Shown here: positions 34,927 to 44,390 of the stretch, in pieces
Numbering within the stretch: position 1 is the stretch's first letter
How the letters are laid out: each line of letters begins with the position of its first letter
NCBI GenBank assembly: GCA_033344895.1
Contig: JAWPMN010000001.1
Span: forward strand, 2,798,001 to 2,862,000
DNA from: Alphaproteobacteria bacterium
GTDB taxonomy: Bacteria > Pseudomonadota > Alphaproteobacteria > UBA8366 > Aestuariispiraceae
Direction: 5' to 3'
Length of the DNA: 64,000 bases
Made by a program: the position numbers and the translations under genes
The notes under the pieces: model-generated
What the model was told of the DNA's origin: nothing
Database searches by the model: none
The model's input: only the letters and a program-made list of their open reading frames with translations

Positions 34927-35598
34927 ATGGCAGCGGCGCTTCAGGCCTTGCGAGCGGTTCCGACCTGGGGGCTGATCCTTGCCGCCATTGCCTACCTGTT
35001 AGCCTGCGCGGCCTTCGCCTCCCTGCTGAATGGCATGGTGGAATGGTCCGGTCCGTATCGGGAGGTGCTGGGCGTCTATCGGTCCGTGTTCGTAGCCCCA
35101 CTCTCCGACAGCTTTGGGGCAGTGCGCGGATTGCCCGCATTCTGGGACAGTCTGTATCTCGCCATTCTGTTCGGCGCCCTGGTTGCGGGAGCCTGCCTTC
35201 GGGCGGAGTACAGGACCTACGTCTTCCTGACGCAACAGAACATTACCAATGTCATCGGCGGACGGGTTCGTAGCCCTGGATCGGCGTTCAGGATGAAGGC
35301 ATGGATCTATGCGGGGTTCGTCGCCCTGTATGCGCTAGTCCAGGTCGGCTTTGCCATACTGTGGCTCGGGCGGAACCAACTGCTGGCAGGGTTCGGTGGA
35401 GATCATGTGTTTCTGATCTACTTGCCGGCCAGCTATTGCGTCCTGTCCTGCCTGGCGGTTCGGCAGACGGGCAGACGAGGACTGACGGCATTCCCCCTGT
35501 TCAGCCGAGCCGAAGCGGCCGGCATCGTTTGTGCGCCCTGGGCCGTCGTTCTGCCCGTCGTTCTGCTGGCCTTCACGAACCGCATGTTCGGACTCTAG
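34927..35598 (+). CDS. Multi-pass membrane protein, unknown function
   Basis: About 223 residues from ATG 34927; earlier in-frame starts exist back to 34801 but lack hydrophobic or conserved content. Five predicted helices: TWGLILAAIAYLLACAAFAS, SLYLAILFGALVAGACL, IYAGFVALYALVQVGFAIL, FLIYLPASYCVLSCLAV and CAPWAVVLPVVLLAFTN. The segment between the second and third (RTYVFLTQQNITNVIGGRV) is cytoplasmic or periplasmic and polar. No transporter or enzyme signature is recognised. It diverges from the WYL-TerB gene, which may share its promoter region (34737-34926). Confidence 0.7.
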   Translation: MAAALQALRAVPTWGLILAAIAYLLACAAFASLLNGMVEWSGPYREVLGVYRSVFVAPLSDSFGAVRGLPAFWDSLYLAILFGALVAGACLRAEYRTYVFLTQQNITNVIGGRVRSPGSAFRMKAWIYAGFVALYALVQVGFAILWLGRNQLLAGFGGDHVFLIYLPASYCVLSCLAVRQTGRRGLTAFPLFSRAEAAGIVCAPWAVVLPVVLLAFTNRMFGL

Positions 35599-35637
35599 CC
35601 GGTTTGCGGCAACCACTGCGCGGGCGAGGTAGCCGTT

Positions 35638-36219
35638 TCAGCCCCACTCCCGCGCACCGTCGGCGAAATAGTCCCAGAGATAATCGGCGAAGCTCCAGCG
35701 GATCATCACATCGAACGTATCGCCTTCGACCAGGGTGATGAAGATAGTCGCGTGATGGAAACCGGTTCCGGTGGCCTGGCCAGGGGTGAAGCGGTTCGGA
35801 TGGAGATCCAGGGCGCAGCCCTTGGCCAGCAATTCGCGCGACAGGCTGCCCGATATCCGGATCACCGTATAGTAATCCGACAGATCGACCACGGCCTTGC
35901 TGACGCCGTCCAAGGCAGCCCGCAGGTCGTCGATCAGTTTCGTCTGGCCATCCGCCTCAGTCCAGATCAGCCATTCGTCAAACGCCTTCCAGAATACGCG
36001 TATGCCGCCCTTCTGGGCCGAGGACATCGGTTCGGTCGGCAGGGCCACGCCCAGGACCTTCTTTACCGCCTCGGCAAAGGCCTTGTTGCCGGCATCGCCG
36101 CGCAGGGTGACCTTGCCCAGATAGGGCAACTCGGTGATCGAAAGACCCTCGATCTGGACCGGTGTCTTGGCGGTCAGCGGGGTATCGGCCGTCACGCCGG
36201 GTTGGATCGCATCAGCCAT
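35638..36219 (-). CDS. soxG: Sarcosine oxidase gamma subunit
   Basis: 193 residues, last gene of soxBDAG. The gamma subunit folds like an aminomethyltransferase half and completes the heterotetramer. Seen: IEGLSITELPYLGKVTLRGD at the N-terminus, SKAVVDLSDYYTVIRISGSL, LAKGCALDLHP (conserved gamma motif), and TGFHHATIFITLVEGDTFDV. Its start overlaps the soxA stop by eight bases. Cytosolic. Confidence 0.92.
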   Translation of the reverse strand: MADAIQPGVTADTPLTAKTPVQIEGLSITELPYLGKVTLRGDAGNKAFAEAVKKVLGVALPTEPMSSAQKGGIRVFWKAFDEWLIWTEADGQTKLIDDLRAALDGVSKAVVDLSDYYTVIRISGSLSRELLAKGCALDLHPNRFTPGQATGTGFHHATIFITLVEGDTFDVMIRWSFADYLWDYFADGAREWG

Positions 36220-39200
36220 TGGTCCGCGTCCCTTCCTTATCGAAGAAAACCGTATCGGTGATCGTCACCTTCTCTACTCGGCCGCTCATCAGAGGGACGG
36301 AGAGCGTATCGCCCTTGCGATTGTGACCGTCGGCCACAAGGGCCAGTGCGATCGAACGACCGACATTCGGGCTGAAATAGCTGGATGTGACATGGCCCAG
36401 CGTCTTCATCGGCGGCTTGGGTTTCACGTCTTCCACCACGTGCGCGCCTTCCGGCAGGACGAAGTTCGGATCCTGCGTCAGCAGGCCGACCAGCTGCTTC
36501 CGGCCCTCACGGGCGGTATCGCTGCGCGCGAAGGAACGGCGCCCCAGGAAGTCGTCCTTCTTCTTCGAGACAATCCAGTTCATGCCGAGATCCATCGGCG
36601 TCACCGTGCCGTCGGTATCCTGACCGACGATGATGAAACCCTTCTCGGCGCGCAGAACGTGCATGGTCTCGGTGCCGTAGAGGCAGAGGTCGTGCTTCTT
36701 GCCGGCCTCCCGCAGGGCGTTCCAGACATGCAGGCCATAGCGTGCCGGCACGTTGATCTCATAGGCCAGATCGCCGGTGAAGCTGATCCGGTAGACCCGC
36801 GCGGGGGCACCCGCGACCTTGCCTTCCTGCATCGCCATGAAGGGGAAGGTTTCCGGATCAAGGTCCAGGGCCGTCAGTTCGGACAGCAGCGCGCGGGAGT
36901 TCGGTCCCGTGATGGTGCAGACCGCCCATTGTTCGGTGACGGATGTGAAGTAGACATCCATCTGCGGCCATTCGGTCTGGGACCATTCTTCCAGCCAGCC
37001 CAGGACGCGCGCGGCGCCGCCGGTCGTGGTGGTCATATGGAAATGATCGTCGGCCAGCCGCGTGGTAACGCCGTCGTCGAAGACCATGCCGTGCTCGTTC
37101 AGCATCAGGCCGTAACGGGCGCGACCCGGCTTCAGGTTGTCCCATTTGTTGGTATAGACCCAGTTCAGGAACTCTGCGGAATCCTTGCCCTGGATGTCGA
37201 TCTTGCCCAGGGTCGAGGCGTCCAGCATACCGACGGATTCCCGGACCTGGCGGCATTCGCGCATCACCGCTTCGTCCATCGTCTCCTTCCCCTGCGGGAA
37301 GTACCAGGGGCGCTTCCAGTCACCGACATCCTCGAACACCGCGCCCGCATCCAGATGCGCCTTGTGCATCGGGGTGGTGCGTTCCTGCAGGAACAGCTTG
37401 TTGCGGTTCTGTCCGGTGACGGCACCGAAGGTGATCGGTGTGTAGGGCGGGCGGAAGGTGGTCGTACCGACTTCCGGGATCGCCGCATTGCGAATTTCGG
37501 CCATGATCGCCAGGGCGTTGACGTTGGAGGTCTTGCCCTGGTCCGTGCCCATGCCGGTCGTCGTGTAGCGCTTCAGATGCTCGACCGAGATATAGCCTTC
37601 GCGCGCCGCCAGATGAATGTCCGACGCGACGACGTCGTTCTGGTGGTCGTGGAAATGCTTGGCCTTGCCGTGGCCCAGCGGCTTCTTGCCGGGCACGGTC
37701 CAGACCATGCGCATGGCGCCGTATTCGATGTCGTCCGTCGCGGGTGTCGGCGGGGCAGCGCCCGAGCCGAAGCCGACGGCCTTTGCCGCCGTTGCGCCGG
37801 TGGCGAAGCCTTGGGACAGGCAGTCCTTCAGGGCGAAGGCGCCGTTGCCCGATCCCGCGGAGACCGGCTTCCACGGGCCGGCAAAACCCGGCACAAAGCA
37901 CTGGTGTTCTTCATCCCAGTTCAGTTTACCGCGCGCCTGGCTCCACAGATGGACCGTCGGGTTCCAGCCATTGGAATGGGCCAGGATATCGCAGGGCAGG
38001 GCGGTCGTGTCGGAGACGATGGTGCGATTGTCTTCGCCCAGTTTGGCAATCTCGCAACTGCCGACGGCATGCTTGCCGGCAGTGGCAACAACGGCATAGC
38101 CCTTGAAGAGTCGGATTCCGGCCTCTTCCGCCAGCGCGACCAGGACGCCTTTCGGGTCGTCGCGCAGATCGACAACGGTTACCTCCCGCGCGCCGGCCGC
38201 CTTTGCGTCCAGGGCGGTCTTGTAGGCGGTGTCGTTGTTCGTAAAGACGACGATCTCGCGTCCCGGCAATACGCCGAACCGATTGATATAGGTGCGCAAG
38301 GCCGAGGCCAGCATGATACCGGGGCGGTCATTGTCCGCGAAGACCAGCGGGCGTTCGATGGCGCCCTGTGCCAGCACGACCCGTTTGGCGCGGATCTTCC
38401 AGAAACGCTGACGCGGCACGCTGTCGTCTTCCTGCGGTCCCAGATGATCCGTGACCCGTTCCAGTGCCGTCAGGAAGTTGTAGTCGTAGTATCCGGAAAC
38501 CGTCGTCCGGCGCAGCACCGTGACCTCGTCCAGACTTTCCAACTCGGCCACGGCATCGGCGACCCATTCCAGGGCAGGTTTGCCGTCGATCTCGGCATCG
38601 TCGCCTAGCAGCGATCCGCCGAATTCGTTCTGTTCGTCGGCCAGGATGACGCGCGCGCCGGCGCGACCCGCTGCCAGCGCGGCTGCCAGACCGGCCGGTC
38701 CGCCGCCAACGATCAGAACGTCGCAATGGGCAAATTTCTGGGCATAGGAATCCGGGTCGCGTTCCATCGGGGATTTGCCCAGACCGGCGGCGTTTCGGAT
38801 GATCTTTTCATAGACCGGCTCCCACCAGGAGGACGGAAACATGAAGGTCTTGTAGTAGAACCCGGCCGGGAACAGCTTCGCGAATTTCTGGTTGATGGAC
38901 TGCAGGTCGAACTTCACGGACGGCCAGCAGTTCTGGCTCGACGCGCTTAACCCGTCGAACAGTTCGACCATCGTGGCGCGGGTGTTCGGCTCCGTCCGGT
39001 TGCCTTCGCCCAGTTGCACAAGCGCGTTCGGTTCCTCCGACCCGGCGGTCATGATACCGCGCGGGCGGTGATACTTGAAGCTGCGGCCGACCAGCTTGAC
39101 GCCATTGGCCAGCAGGGCTGATGCCAATGTATCGCCGCGGTACCCGGTATAGGACTTGCCGTCATAGGTGAAGGTCAGGGGCTGCGACCGGTCGATCCGG

Positions 39201-39232
39201 CCCTTGCCGTTCAGTCGGTAGGTCTGGCTCAT
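36212..39232 (-). CDS. soxA: Sarcosine oxidase alpha subunit
   Basis: 1006 residues, the normal length. The tetrameric enzyme demethylates sarcosine oxidatively to glycine, H2O2 and 5,10-methylene-THF. Seen: an N-terminal 2Fe-2S-like fold (FTYDGKSYTGYRGDTLASAL), a NAD-binding dinucleotide fold (VLIVGGGPAGLAAALAAGRA), EYGAMRMVWTVPGKKPLGHG, and a C-terminal THF-binding aminomethyltransferase domain (GWLEEWSQTEWPQMDVYF, then YGTETMHVLRAEKGFIIVG). One base separates it from soxD. It links the sarcosine pathway to the folate pool used by the corrinoid genes. Confidence 0.95.
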   Translation of the reverse strand: MSQTYRLNGKGRIDRSQPLTFTYDGKSYTGYRGDTLASALLANGVKLVGRSFKYHRPRGIMTAGSEEPNALVQLGEGNRTEPNTRATMVELFDGLSASSQNCWPSVKFDLQSINQKFAKLFPAGFYYKTFMFPSSWWEPVYEKIIRNAAGLGKSPMERDPDSYAQKFAHCDVLIVGGGPAGLAAALAAGRAGARVILADEQNEFGGSLLGDDAEIDGKPALEWVADAVAELESLDEVTVLRRTTVSGYYDYNFLTALERVTDHLGPQEDDSVPRQRFWKIRAKRVVLAQGAIERPLVFADNDRPGIMLASALRTYINRFGVLPGREIVVFTNNDTAYKTALDAKAAGAREVTVVDLRDDPKGVLVALAEEAGIRLFKGYAVVATAGKHAVGSCEIAKLGEDNRTIVSDTTALPCDILAHSNGWNPTVHLWSQARGKLNWDEEHQCFVPGFAGPWKPVSAGSGNGAFALKDCLSQGFATGATAAKAVGFGSGAAPPTPATDDIEYGAMRMVWTVPGKKPLGHGKAKHFHDHQNDVVASDIHLAAREGYISVEHLKRYTTTGMGTDQGKTSNVNALAIMAEIRNAAIPEVGTTTFRPPYTPITFGAVTGQNRNKLFLQERTTPMHKAHLDAGAVFEDVGDWKRPWYFPQGKETMDEAVMRECRQVRESVGMLDASTLGKIDIQGKDSAEFLNWVYTNKWDNLKPGRARYGLMLNEHGMVFDDGVTTRLADDHFHMTTTTGGAARVLGWLEEWSQTEWPQMDVYFTSVTEQWAVCTITGPNSRALLSELTALDLDPETFPFMAMQEGKVAGAPARVYRISFTGDLAYEINVPARYGLHVWNALREAGKKHDLCLYGTETMHVLRAEKGFIIVGQDTDGTVTPMDLGMNWIVSKKKDDFLGRRSFARSDTAREGRKQLVGLLTQDPNFVLPEGAHVVEDVKPKPPMKTLGHVTSSYFSPNVGRSIALALVADGHNRKGDTLSVPLMSGRVEKVTITDTVFFDKEGTRTNG

Positions 39233-39233
39233 C

Positions 39234-39566
39234 TTACTTACCTTCGCTCGACTCGAGCTCGTCGCGGCTCGACAGGCCATCCCAGTCGGCCGGCGGGTTC
39301 GGCGCGTCCTCACCCATCTTGTAGCTGTCCCACATCACATCGGTGACGGTATGCCGGACGGCATTGAACCAGCGGCCGCAGCCCTGGGTGTGAACCCATC
39401 GTTCGGCATGAACACCCTTGGTGTTGTCACGGGTGTAGATGTACTCGCCCCATTCCTGGTCCGATATCTTGTCGGGATCGGCGGGGCGGGCGATATGGGC
39501 TTCGCCGCCATAGGAGAATTCGGTCTGTTCGCGCCAGCCGCACCAGGGACATTTTACGAGAAACAT
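39234..39566 (-). CDS. soxD: Sarcosine oxidase delta subunit
   Basis: 110 residues. Seen: the N-terminal zinc motif KCPWCGWREQTEFSYGGEAH, EWGEYIYTRDNTKGVHAERW and GCGRWFNAVRHTVTDVM, all diagnostic of SoxD. The zinc site stabilises the complex. It starts 11 bases after soxB and ends 1 base before soxA. Confidence 0.95.
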   Translation of the reverse strand: MFLVKCPWCGWREQTEFSYGGEAHIARPADPDKISDQEWGEYIYTRDNTKGVHAERWVHTQGCGRWFNAVRHTVTDVMWDSYKMGEDAPNPPADWDGLSSRDELESSEGK

Positions 39567-39577
39567 GGCTTAGCTCC

Positions 39578-40822
39578 TTAGTGCGCGACGGCGGCGGCGG
39601 CCGCTTCGTCGATCAGGGCGCCGGTATGGAACCGGTCCATGGTGAACGGCGCGGCGATCGGGTGCATTTCGCCCTTTGCGATGGAATGGGCAAAGACATG
39701 GCCCGAACCCGGCGTGGCCTTAAACCCGCCAGTGCCCCAGCCGCAGTTGAAGTACATGTTCTCAACCGGGGTCTTGGTGATGATCGGCGACCGGTCGACA
39801 GTCACGTCGGTAATCCCGCCCCATTGCCGCAGCATGCGCACGCGGCTGAAGATCGGATACAGTTCGATCACCGGCCCGACCACATGTTCGATCTGATCGA
39901 AACTGCCGCGCTGGGAATAGGAGATGTAGGGGTCGCCCGACCCGCCGATGACCAGTTCGCCCTTATCGGACTGGCTGATATAGGCGTGAATCGCGTTGGA
40001 CATGATCACGCAATCGACAATCGGCTTCATCGGTTCGCTGACGAAGGCCTGCAGCGGGAAGCTTTCCAGCGGCATGCGGAAACCGGCCATTTCGGCGACG
40101 ACGGAGGAATGACCCGCCGCGACGACGCCGACCTTGTTCGCGCCGATGGAACCGCGCGTGGTTTCAACGCCCTTCACGACGCCGTTTTCGATCTTGAAGC
40201 CGGTCACTTCGCAATTCTGGATGATGTCGACGCCCATGGAATCAGCCGCGCGGGCGTAGCCCCAGGCCACCGCATCATGGCGGGCGGTGCCGCCGCGCCG
40301 CTGCAGCAGTGCACCCATCACCGGATAGCGGCAGTTCAGATTGATGATCGGCACCATTTCCTTGACCTGCTCGGGGGTCAGGAATTCGCTGTCGATGCCG
40401 TTCATGTAGATCGCGTTGCCGCGCCGGCCGATCTCCTGCATGTCATGGACATTGTGCGCCAGGTGCAGAAGGCCGCGCTGGGAGAACATGACATTGTAGT
40501 TCAGTTCGTCGCTAAGCCCTTCCCACAGGTTGACCGCGTGGTCGTACAGCGCCGCCGACTCATCCCAGAGGTAGTTCGACCGGACAATCGTGGTGTTGCG
40601 GCCGGTGTTGCCGCCGCCCAGCCAGCCCTTTTCCAGGACGGCGACATTGGTGATGCCGCATTCCTTGGCCAGGTAGTAGGCCGTCGCCAGGCCGTGACCG
40701 CCACCGCCGATGATGATGACATCATAGGACGGTTTCGGGTCGGGGCTGCGCCAGGCGCGTTCCCAGTCCTGATGGTGGTTCCGTGCGTTCCGCGCGATGG
40801 CGAAGATCGAATATTTCTTCAT
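39578..40822 (-). CDS. soxB: Sarcosine oxidase beta subunit
   Basis: 414 residues from ATG 40822. The FAD-binding catalytic subunit, with covalent FMN in homologues. Seen: [60 protein letters not shown], and [20 protein letters not shown] near the C-terminus. It is the first gene of the operon; the divergent GlxA-family regulator begins 286 bases away, and a direct-repeat operator candidate lies between. Confidence 0.95.
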   Translation of the reverse strand: MKKYSIFAIARNARNHHQDWERAWRSPDPKPSYDVIIIGGGGHGLATAYYLAKECGITNVAVLEKGWLGGGNTGRNTTIVRSNYLWDESAALYDHAVNLWEGLSDELNYNVMFSQRGLLHLAHNVHDMQEIGRRGNAIYMNGIDSEFLTPEQVKEMVPIINLNCRYPVMGALLQRRGGTARHDAVAWGYARAADSMGVDIIQNCEVTGFKIENGVVKGVETTRGSIGANKVGVVAAGHSSVVAEMAGFRMPLESFPLQAFVSEPMKPIVDCVIMSNAIHAYISQSDKGELVIGGSGDPYISYSQRGSFDQIEHVVGPVIELYPIFSRVRMLRQWGGITDVTVDRSPIITKTPVENMYFNCGWGTGGFKATPGSGHVFAHSIAKGEMHPIAAPFTMDRFHTGALIDEAAAAAVAH

Positions 40823-40888
40823 GGTTCGGAGGTCCTTCATCCCAGGACCGTATCCATAAGGCCGACCGCGTTTCGTCCCTTTCAGAAC

Positions 40889-40918
40889 TGCGACAGCCTT
40901 CACAAAGATTGCGACGGC
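40889..40918. promoter_or_regulatory. Direct repeat, candidate GbdR/AraC-type site upstream of soxB
   Basis: TGCGACAGC (40889-40897) and TGCGACGGC (40910-40918) are direct repeats with a 21-base period, two helical turns, as AraC-family regulators prefer. It is 67 bases upstream of the soxB start, in the gap shared with the GlxA/GbdR-like regulator gene. Within the same gap a separate TGTCA/TGACA inverted repeat is at 41050-41065. Confidence 0.5.
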
Positions 40919-41108
40919 GCCGTTACGGGCGGTATGACGCGGATTGACAAGGTGCCCGATCTGGCCCCATAGGCGAATGACGCATATCGGCAAGCCGATC
41001 CGGGGAGGAAAAACGGCGACTTGCAGGATGGGCGGTTAGGTAGGCAAACTGTCATATCGCTGACATGTCGCGTATGCGTTAGTCAGTCGATCTGCGATTG
41101 GGTGGTCG

Positions 41109-42188
41109 ATGGCAACTCGAATGTTCAAGCCCGTTGCGGGTTCGGGGCCCGACAAAGTCGTCTTTGTCCTGATTCCGAATTTCTCGATGATCGCCCTTTC
41201 GGGCGTCGTGGAACCCATGCGCCTGGCCAACCGGATCAGCGGCAAGACCCTGTATCAGTGGGAAACCGCCAGCCGCGATGGAGAGGCCGTTCTGGCATCC
41301 AATGCCTTTCCGATCCAGACTGACAAATCCGTGGCGGACTACAATCAGGCCCCCAGCAACGTCATTCTGTGTTCGGGGCTGGAAGCCCATGTCTACAAGG
41401 ACAATGCGGTTTTCGGCTGGCTGCGCCGCTGGGCGCGGGAAGGCAGCCATATCGGTGCAATCTGCACCGGTGCCCACGTTCTGGCCCATGCCGGATTGCT
41501 GAAAGGGTATCGCTGCACAATTCATTGGGAAAACCTGGACAGCTTTACAGAGGAATTTCCCGAACTGGACGTCCGTGCGGAGCTGTTCGAGGTTGATCGC
41601 GACCGGTTCACCTGTGCCGGCGGCGTGTCCGGCCTCGACATGATGCTGAACGAAATCTCGACGCGCCATGGTCAGGAACTGGCTGCCGCCGTTGCCGAAC
41701 AGTTCATGCATGAGCGCATGCGTGAAGGCCATGACGATCAGCGTCTGCCGCTGCAGGCCCGTCTGCGCATCAGTCACCCGAAGCTGATCCGCGCGATTTC
41801 CGAGATGGAGCGTCACACCGAGGAGGCGCTGACCCGTGACGAGATTGCCGATCGTGTTGGTTTGTCGCGCCGCCAGTTGGAGCGACTGTTCCGGCGCTAT
41901 CTGAACACCAGCCCTGCGCGCTATTATCTGAAACTCCGCCTGAACCGGGCGAAGACACTGCTGACCCAGACGACCATGCCGGTGACGGAGGTTGCCTTTG
42001 CCAGCGGGTTCACGTCGGCCTCGCATTTCTCCAAATGCTACCGCGACATGTTCGGTCGCACGCCGCGCGCGGAACGGCGCGGTCCCGGCGGTGGGACACC
42101 GTCGGATGACGACGCGCTGGACGAGGATCTGGGTGATGATCTGGCCGGCGACGAGATTGACGACGACGCGGTCGAGGCGATGGGATGA
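41109..42188 (+). CDS. GlxA/GbdR-family AraC-type transcriptional regulator
   Basis: 359 residues. An N-terminal DJ-1/GATase-1-like domain (VVFVLIPNFSMIALSGVVEP; IGAICTGAHVLAHAGL with the nucleophile-position Cys) is followed by a double HTH of the AraC type (DEIADRVGLSRRQLERLFRR; VTEVAFASGFTSASHFSKCY). This matches GbdR, the glycine-betaine/dimethylglycine-responsive activator of sarcosine catabolism genes. It adds an unusual acidic tail of about 30 residues (DDDALDEDLGDDLAGDEIDD). Divergent from soxBDAG; its stop overlaps the next gene (ATGA). Confidence 0.9.
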   Translation: MATRMFKPVAGSGPDKVVFVLIPNFSMIALSGVVEPMRLANRISGKTLYQWETASRDGEAVLASNAFPIQTDKSVADYNQAPSNVILCSGLEAHVYKDNAVFGWLRRWAREGSHIGAICTGAHVLAHAGLLKGYRCTIHWENLDSFTEEFPELDVRAELFEVDRDRFTCAGGVSGLDMMLNEISTRHGQELAAAVAEQFMHERMREGHDDQRLPLQARLRISHPKLIRAISEMERHTEEALTRDEIADRVGLSRRQLERLFRRYLNTSPARYYLKLRLNRAKTLLTQTTMPVTEVAFASGFTSASHFSKCYRDMFGRTPRAERRGPGGGTPSDDDALDEDLGDDLAGDEIDDDAVEAMG

Positions 42189-42598
42189 CATTCGCGCCAC
42201 CGGCATCGAAAGAAGTGTCGGCGGCGTTCCTGAAGCTGCCTGTGGCGTTGCGCGGCATCCTGCACCCCGTTCGGGATCTGATCTTTGAAACCGCAATGCG
42301 GACACCTGAAAGCGGTCGGGTCGTGGAAGCCCTGAAGTGGGGGCAGCCGTCCTACCTCACGGAAAAGCCCAAGAGCGGAACGACCCTTCGGTTGGGCCCG
42401 GCACCGGATAATCCGGCGCGCGGTGCGCTTTTCGTTCATTGCAGCACGACGTTGATCGCGGATTTCCAGGCCCGGTACGGCGATCTGTTCGAATATTCAG
42501 GCAACCGGGCGCTTGTGCTGCCGACGGATCCAGGGAAATGCCGGGACGCGTTGATGCACTGTATTGCGCTGGGACTGACCTATCACAGTCGGAAATAG
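42185..42598 (+). CDS. DUF1801 (YdhG-like) protein
   Basis: 137 residues of the DUF1801 family of small alpha/beta proteins. Seen: FLKLPVALRGILHPVRDLIF, VEALKWGQPSYLTEKPKSGT (the W-G-P-Y motif) and RALVLPTDPGKCRDALMHCI. Function unproven; cytosolic. Translationally coupled to the regulator gene upstream. Confidence 0.82.
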   Translation: MTFAPPASKEVSAAFLKLPVALRGILHPVRDLIFETAMRTPESGRVVEALKWGQPSYLTEKPKSGTTLRLGPAPDNPARGALFVHCSTTLIADFQARYGDLFEYSGNRALVLPTDPGKCRDALMHCIALGLTYHSRK

Positions 42599-42599
42599 G

Positions 42600-43070
42600 T
42601 CAGGGGCTCTCCGAGGCATCCACGGGAATGTTCAGGCCGACTTTTACATCGTCCATGACGACATTGGTCTGAAACCGCTGCACATTCGAGTTCTGGAAGA
42701 AATACCGGCGGGTGAACTCCTCGTATTCCTTCATATCGCGCGCCGTCAGGATGACGATGAAATCGGCGTTTCCGGTTACATAATAGCACTGCATCACATG
42801 CGGCGCGGCCCGCATGGTACGCTTGAATTGGTCGAGGACCTCCGGGCGTTCGCGCTCCATCGTCACTTCGACGATCAGGGTCAGTTTCCGGCCCACCGCC
42901 TCCGGCGACAGGACTGAGATGTCGCGTGCAATCGTGCCGTTCTTGCGCAGGCGCTTCAGCCGTTTCTGGCAGGCCGCGGGCGACAGTCCGACAAGCTCGC
43001 TCAGCTTCTCTGCGGTCAGGCGGTTGTTCTCCTGCATCAGATTCAGCAGTCGGGCGTCGAATTCATCCAT
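42600..43070 (-). CDS. Lrp/AsnC family regulator
   Basis: 156 residues from ATG 43070, preceded by GAGGG. An HTH (LTAEKLSELVGLSPAACQKR) plus a C-terminal RAM effector domain (PEVLDQFKRTMRAAPHVMQC, YYVTGNADFIVILTARDM). It is divergent from the M20/ammonia-lyase operon at 43.2 kb and probably controls it in response to an amino acid. Arrangement recalls DoeX next to ectoine degradation genes. Confidence 0.9.
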   Translation of the reverse strand: MDEFDARLLNLMQENNRLTAEKLSELVGLSPAACQKRLKRLRKNGTIARDISVLSPEAVGRKLTLIVEVTMERERPEVLDQFKRTMRAAPHVMQCYYVTGNADFIVILTARDMKEYEEFTRRYFFQNSNVQRFQTNVVMDDVKVGLNIPVDASESP

Positions 43071-43211
43071 CTGACCCTCGATAATATTTGGCGCTGAATT
43101 CCTGGAAGTGGAGGAATTTCGTACCATGAAGTGCAAAGAGCGACGAAATTCATCATCTCTACTGGAATAGGATGGAACCCGTTCGGTCGTCAAATACGCT
43201 CAGGTTGCGCC

Positions 43212-44387
43212 ATGCCAGACACCATGGAAGATCCCACACGGTTCCAGTCGCTGATGCGGGGCTGGCGCCATGACCTTCACCGTCACCCGGAATTGGGATT
43301 CGATCTGCCGCGTACCGCCGGTTTCGTAGCGGAGACATTGCGCGGCTTTGGACTGTCTGTTGAGGAGGGGATCGGCGGCACCGGCGTCGTCGGCGTCCTG
43401 CGCCGGGGGAACGGTCCTTCGATTGGCCTGCGTGCGGATATGGATGCCCTGGCGATCCAGGAGGAGAACGGCTTCGACCATGCGTCCACGGTGCCTGGTC
43501 GCATGCACGCCTGCGGGCATGACGGCCACACCGCGATGCTGCTGGGGGCGGCCAAGCGCCTGAGCGAGGAGGGCGGCTTCGACGGTGAGGTCGTCTTCAT
43601 TTTCCAGCCGGCCGAAGAGCACGGCCTGGGCGCGAAGGCGATGATGGCCGACGGTCTGTTCGAGCGGTTTCCGGTGCGATCGATTTTTGCGCTTCACAAC
43701 ATGCCGTCTCTGCCGACCGGGCATGTGGCCGTCAGACCCGGCCCGATCATGGCCTGCGAAGACAATTTCGAGATCGTCGTTCAGGGACGGGGCGGGCATG
43801 CCGCACTTCCCCATATGACAGTCGACCCCATCGTGACCGGGTCGGAGATCGTGCTTGCCCTGCAGACCCTGGCGTCGCGGCATCTGGACCCGTTGGAACC
43901 CTGCGTTCTGTCGGTAACGGATTTCGATGTCGCCGCGACGCGTAACGTGATCCCGGACAAGGTTGTTCTGCGCGGCGATGTGCGGGCCTTCACGTCCCAG
44001 CAGCAATCGGCGATCGAAGCGGGTATGCGCCGGATCGCGGCCGCTATTGCCGAGGCCCATGGCGCAACGGCGACCGTAAGCTACAGCCACGAGTTTGCCG
44101 CAACCATCAACGCCCCGGAAGAGGCAGCTCAGCTTGCGGAAAGCGCCGTCCATCACCTTGGGGCGGATCAGGTCAATCAGGATTGCCGCCCGGTCATGGC
44201 TTCGGAGGATTTCGGCTTCATGTTGCGGGAAAAGCCCGGCTGCTACTTCCTTCTGGGCAATGGCGGCACAGGACCAGGGGGCTGCGGTCTTCACAGCCCG
44301 AATTATGATTTCAACGACGCGATACTGACGGTCGGGTCCGGGCTTTGGGTCCGACTGGTCCGCGATATCTTGCCGACGGGGGAGTGA
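43212..44387 (+). CDS. M20-family amidohydrolase (hippurate/N-acyl amino acid hydrolase type)
   Basis: 391 residues from ATG 43212. A di-metal amidase that removes N-acyl groups from amino acids. Seen: RHDLHRHPELGFDLPRTAGF, LRADMDALAIQEENGFDH, the metal site HACGHDGHTAMLLGAAKRL, VFIFQPAEEHGLGAKAM and the dimerisation/lid motif GRGGHAALPHMTVDPIVTG. It is first in an operon with a diaminopropionate ammonia-lyase gene, so its product may be an N-acyl diamino acid, but this is inference. Confidence 0.9.
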   Translation: MPDTMEDPTRFQSLMRGWRHDLHRHPELGFDLPRTAGFVAETLRGFGLSVEEGIGGTGVVGVLRRGNGPSIGLRADMDALAIQEENGFDHASTVPGRMHACGHDGHTAMLLGAAKRLSEEGGFDGEVVFIFQPAEEHGLGAKAMMADGLFERFPVRSIFALHNMPSLPTGHVAVRPGPIMACEDNFEIVVQGRGGHAALPHMTVDPIVTGSEIVLALQTLASRHLDPLEPCVLSVTDFDVAATRNVIPDKVVLRGDVRAFTSQQQSAIEAGMRRIAAAIAEAHGATATVSYSHEFAATINAPEEAAQLAESAVHHLGADQVNQDCRPVMASEDFGFMLREKPGCYFLLGNGGTGPGGCGLHSPNYDFNDAILTVGSGLWVRLVRDILPTGE

Positions 44388-44390
44388 CCC

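Noticed and set aside
36134-38608. An 824-codon plus-strand frame over soxA
   Set aside because: soxA on the minus strand is a normal full-length subunit; the opposite frame is coincidental.
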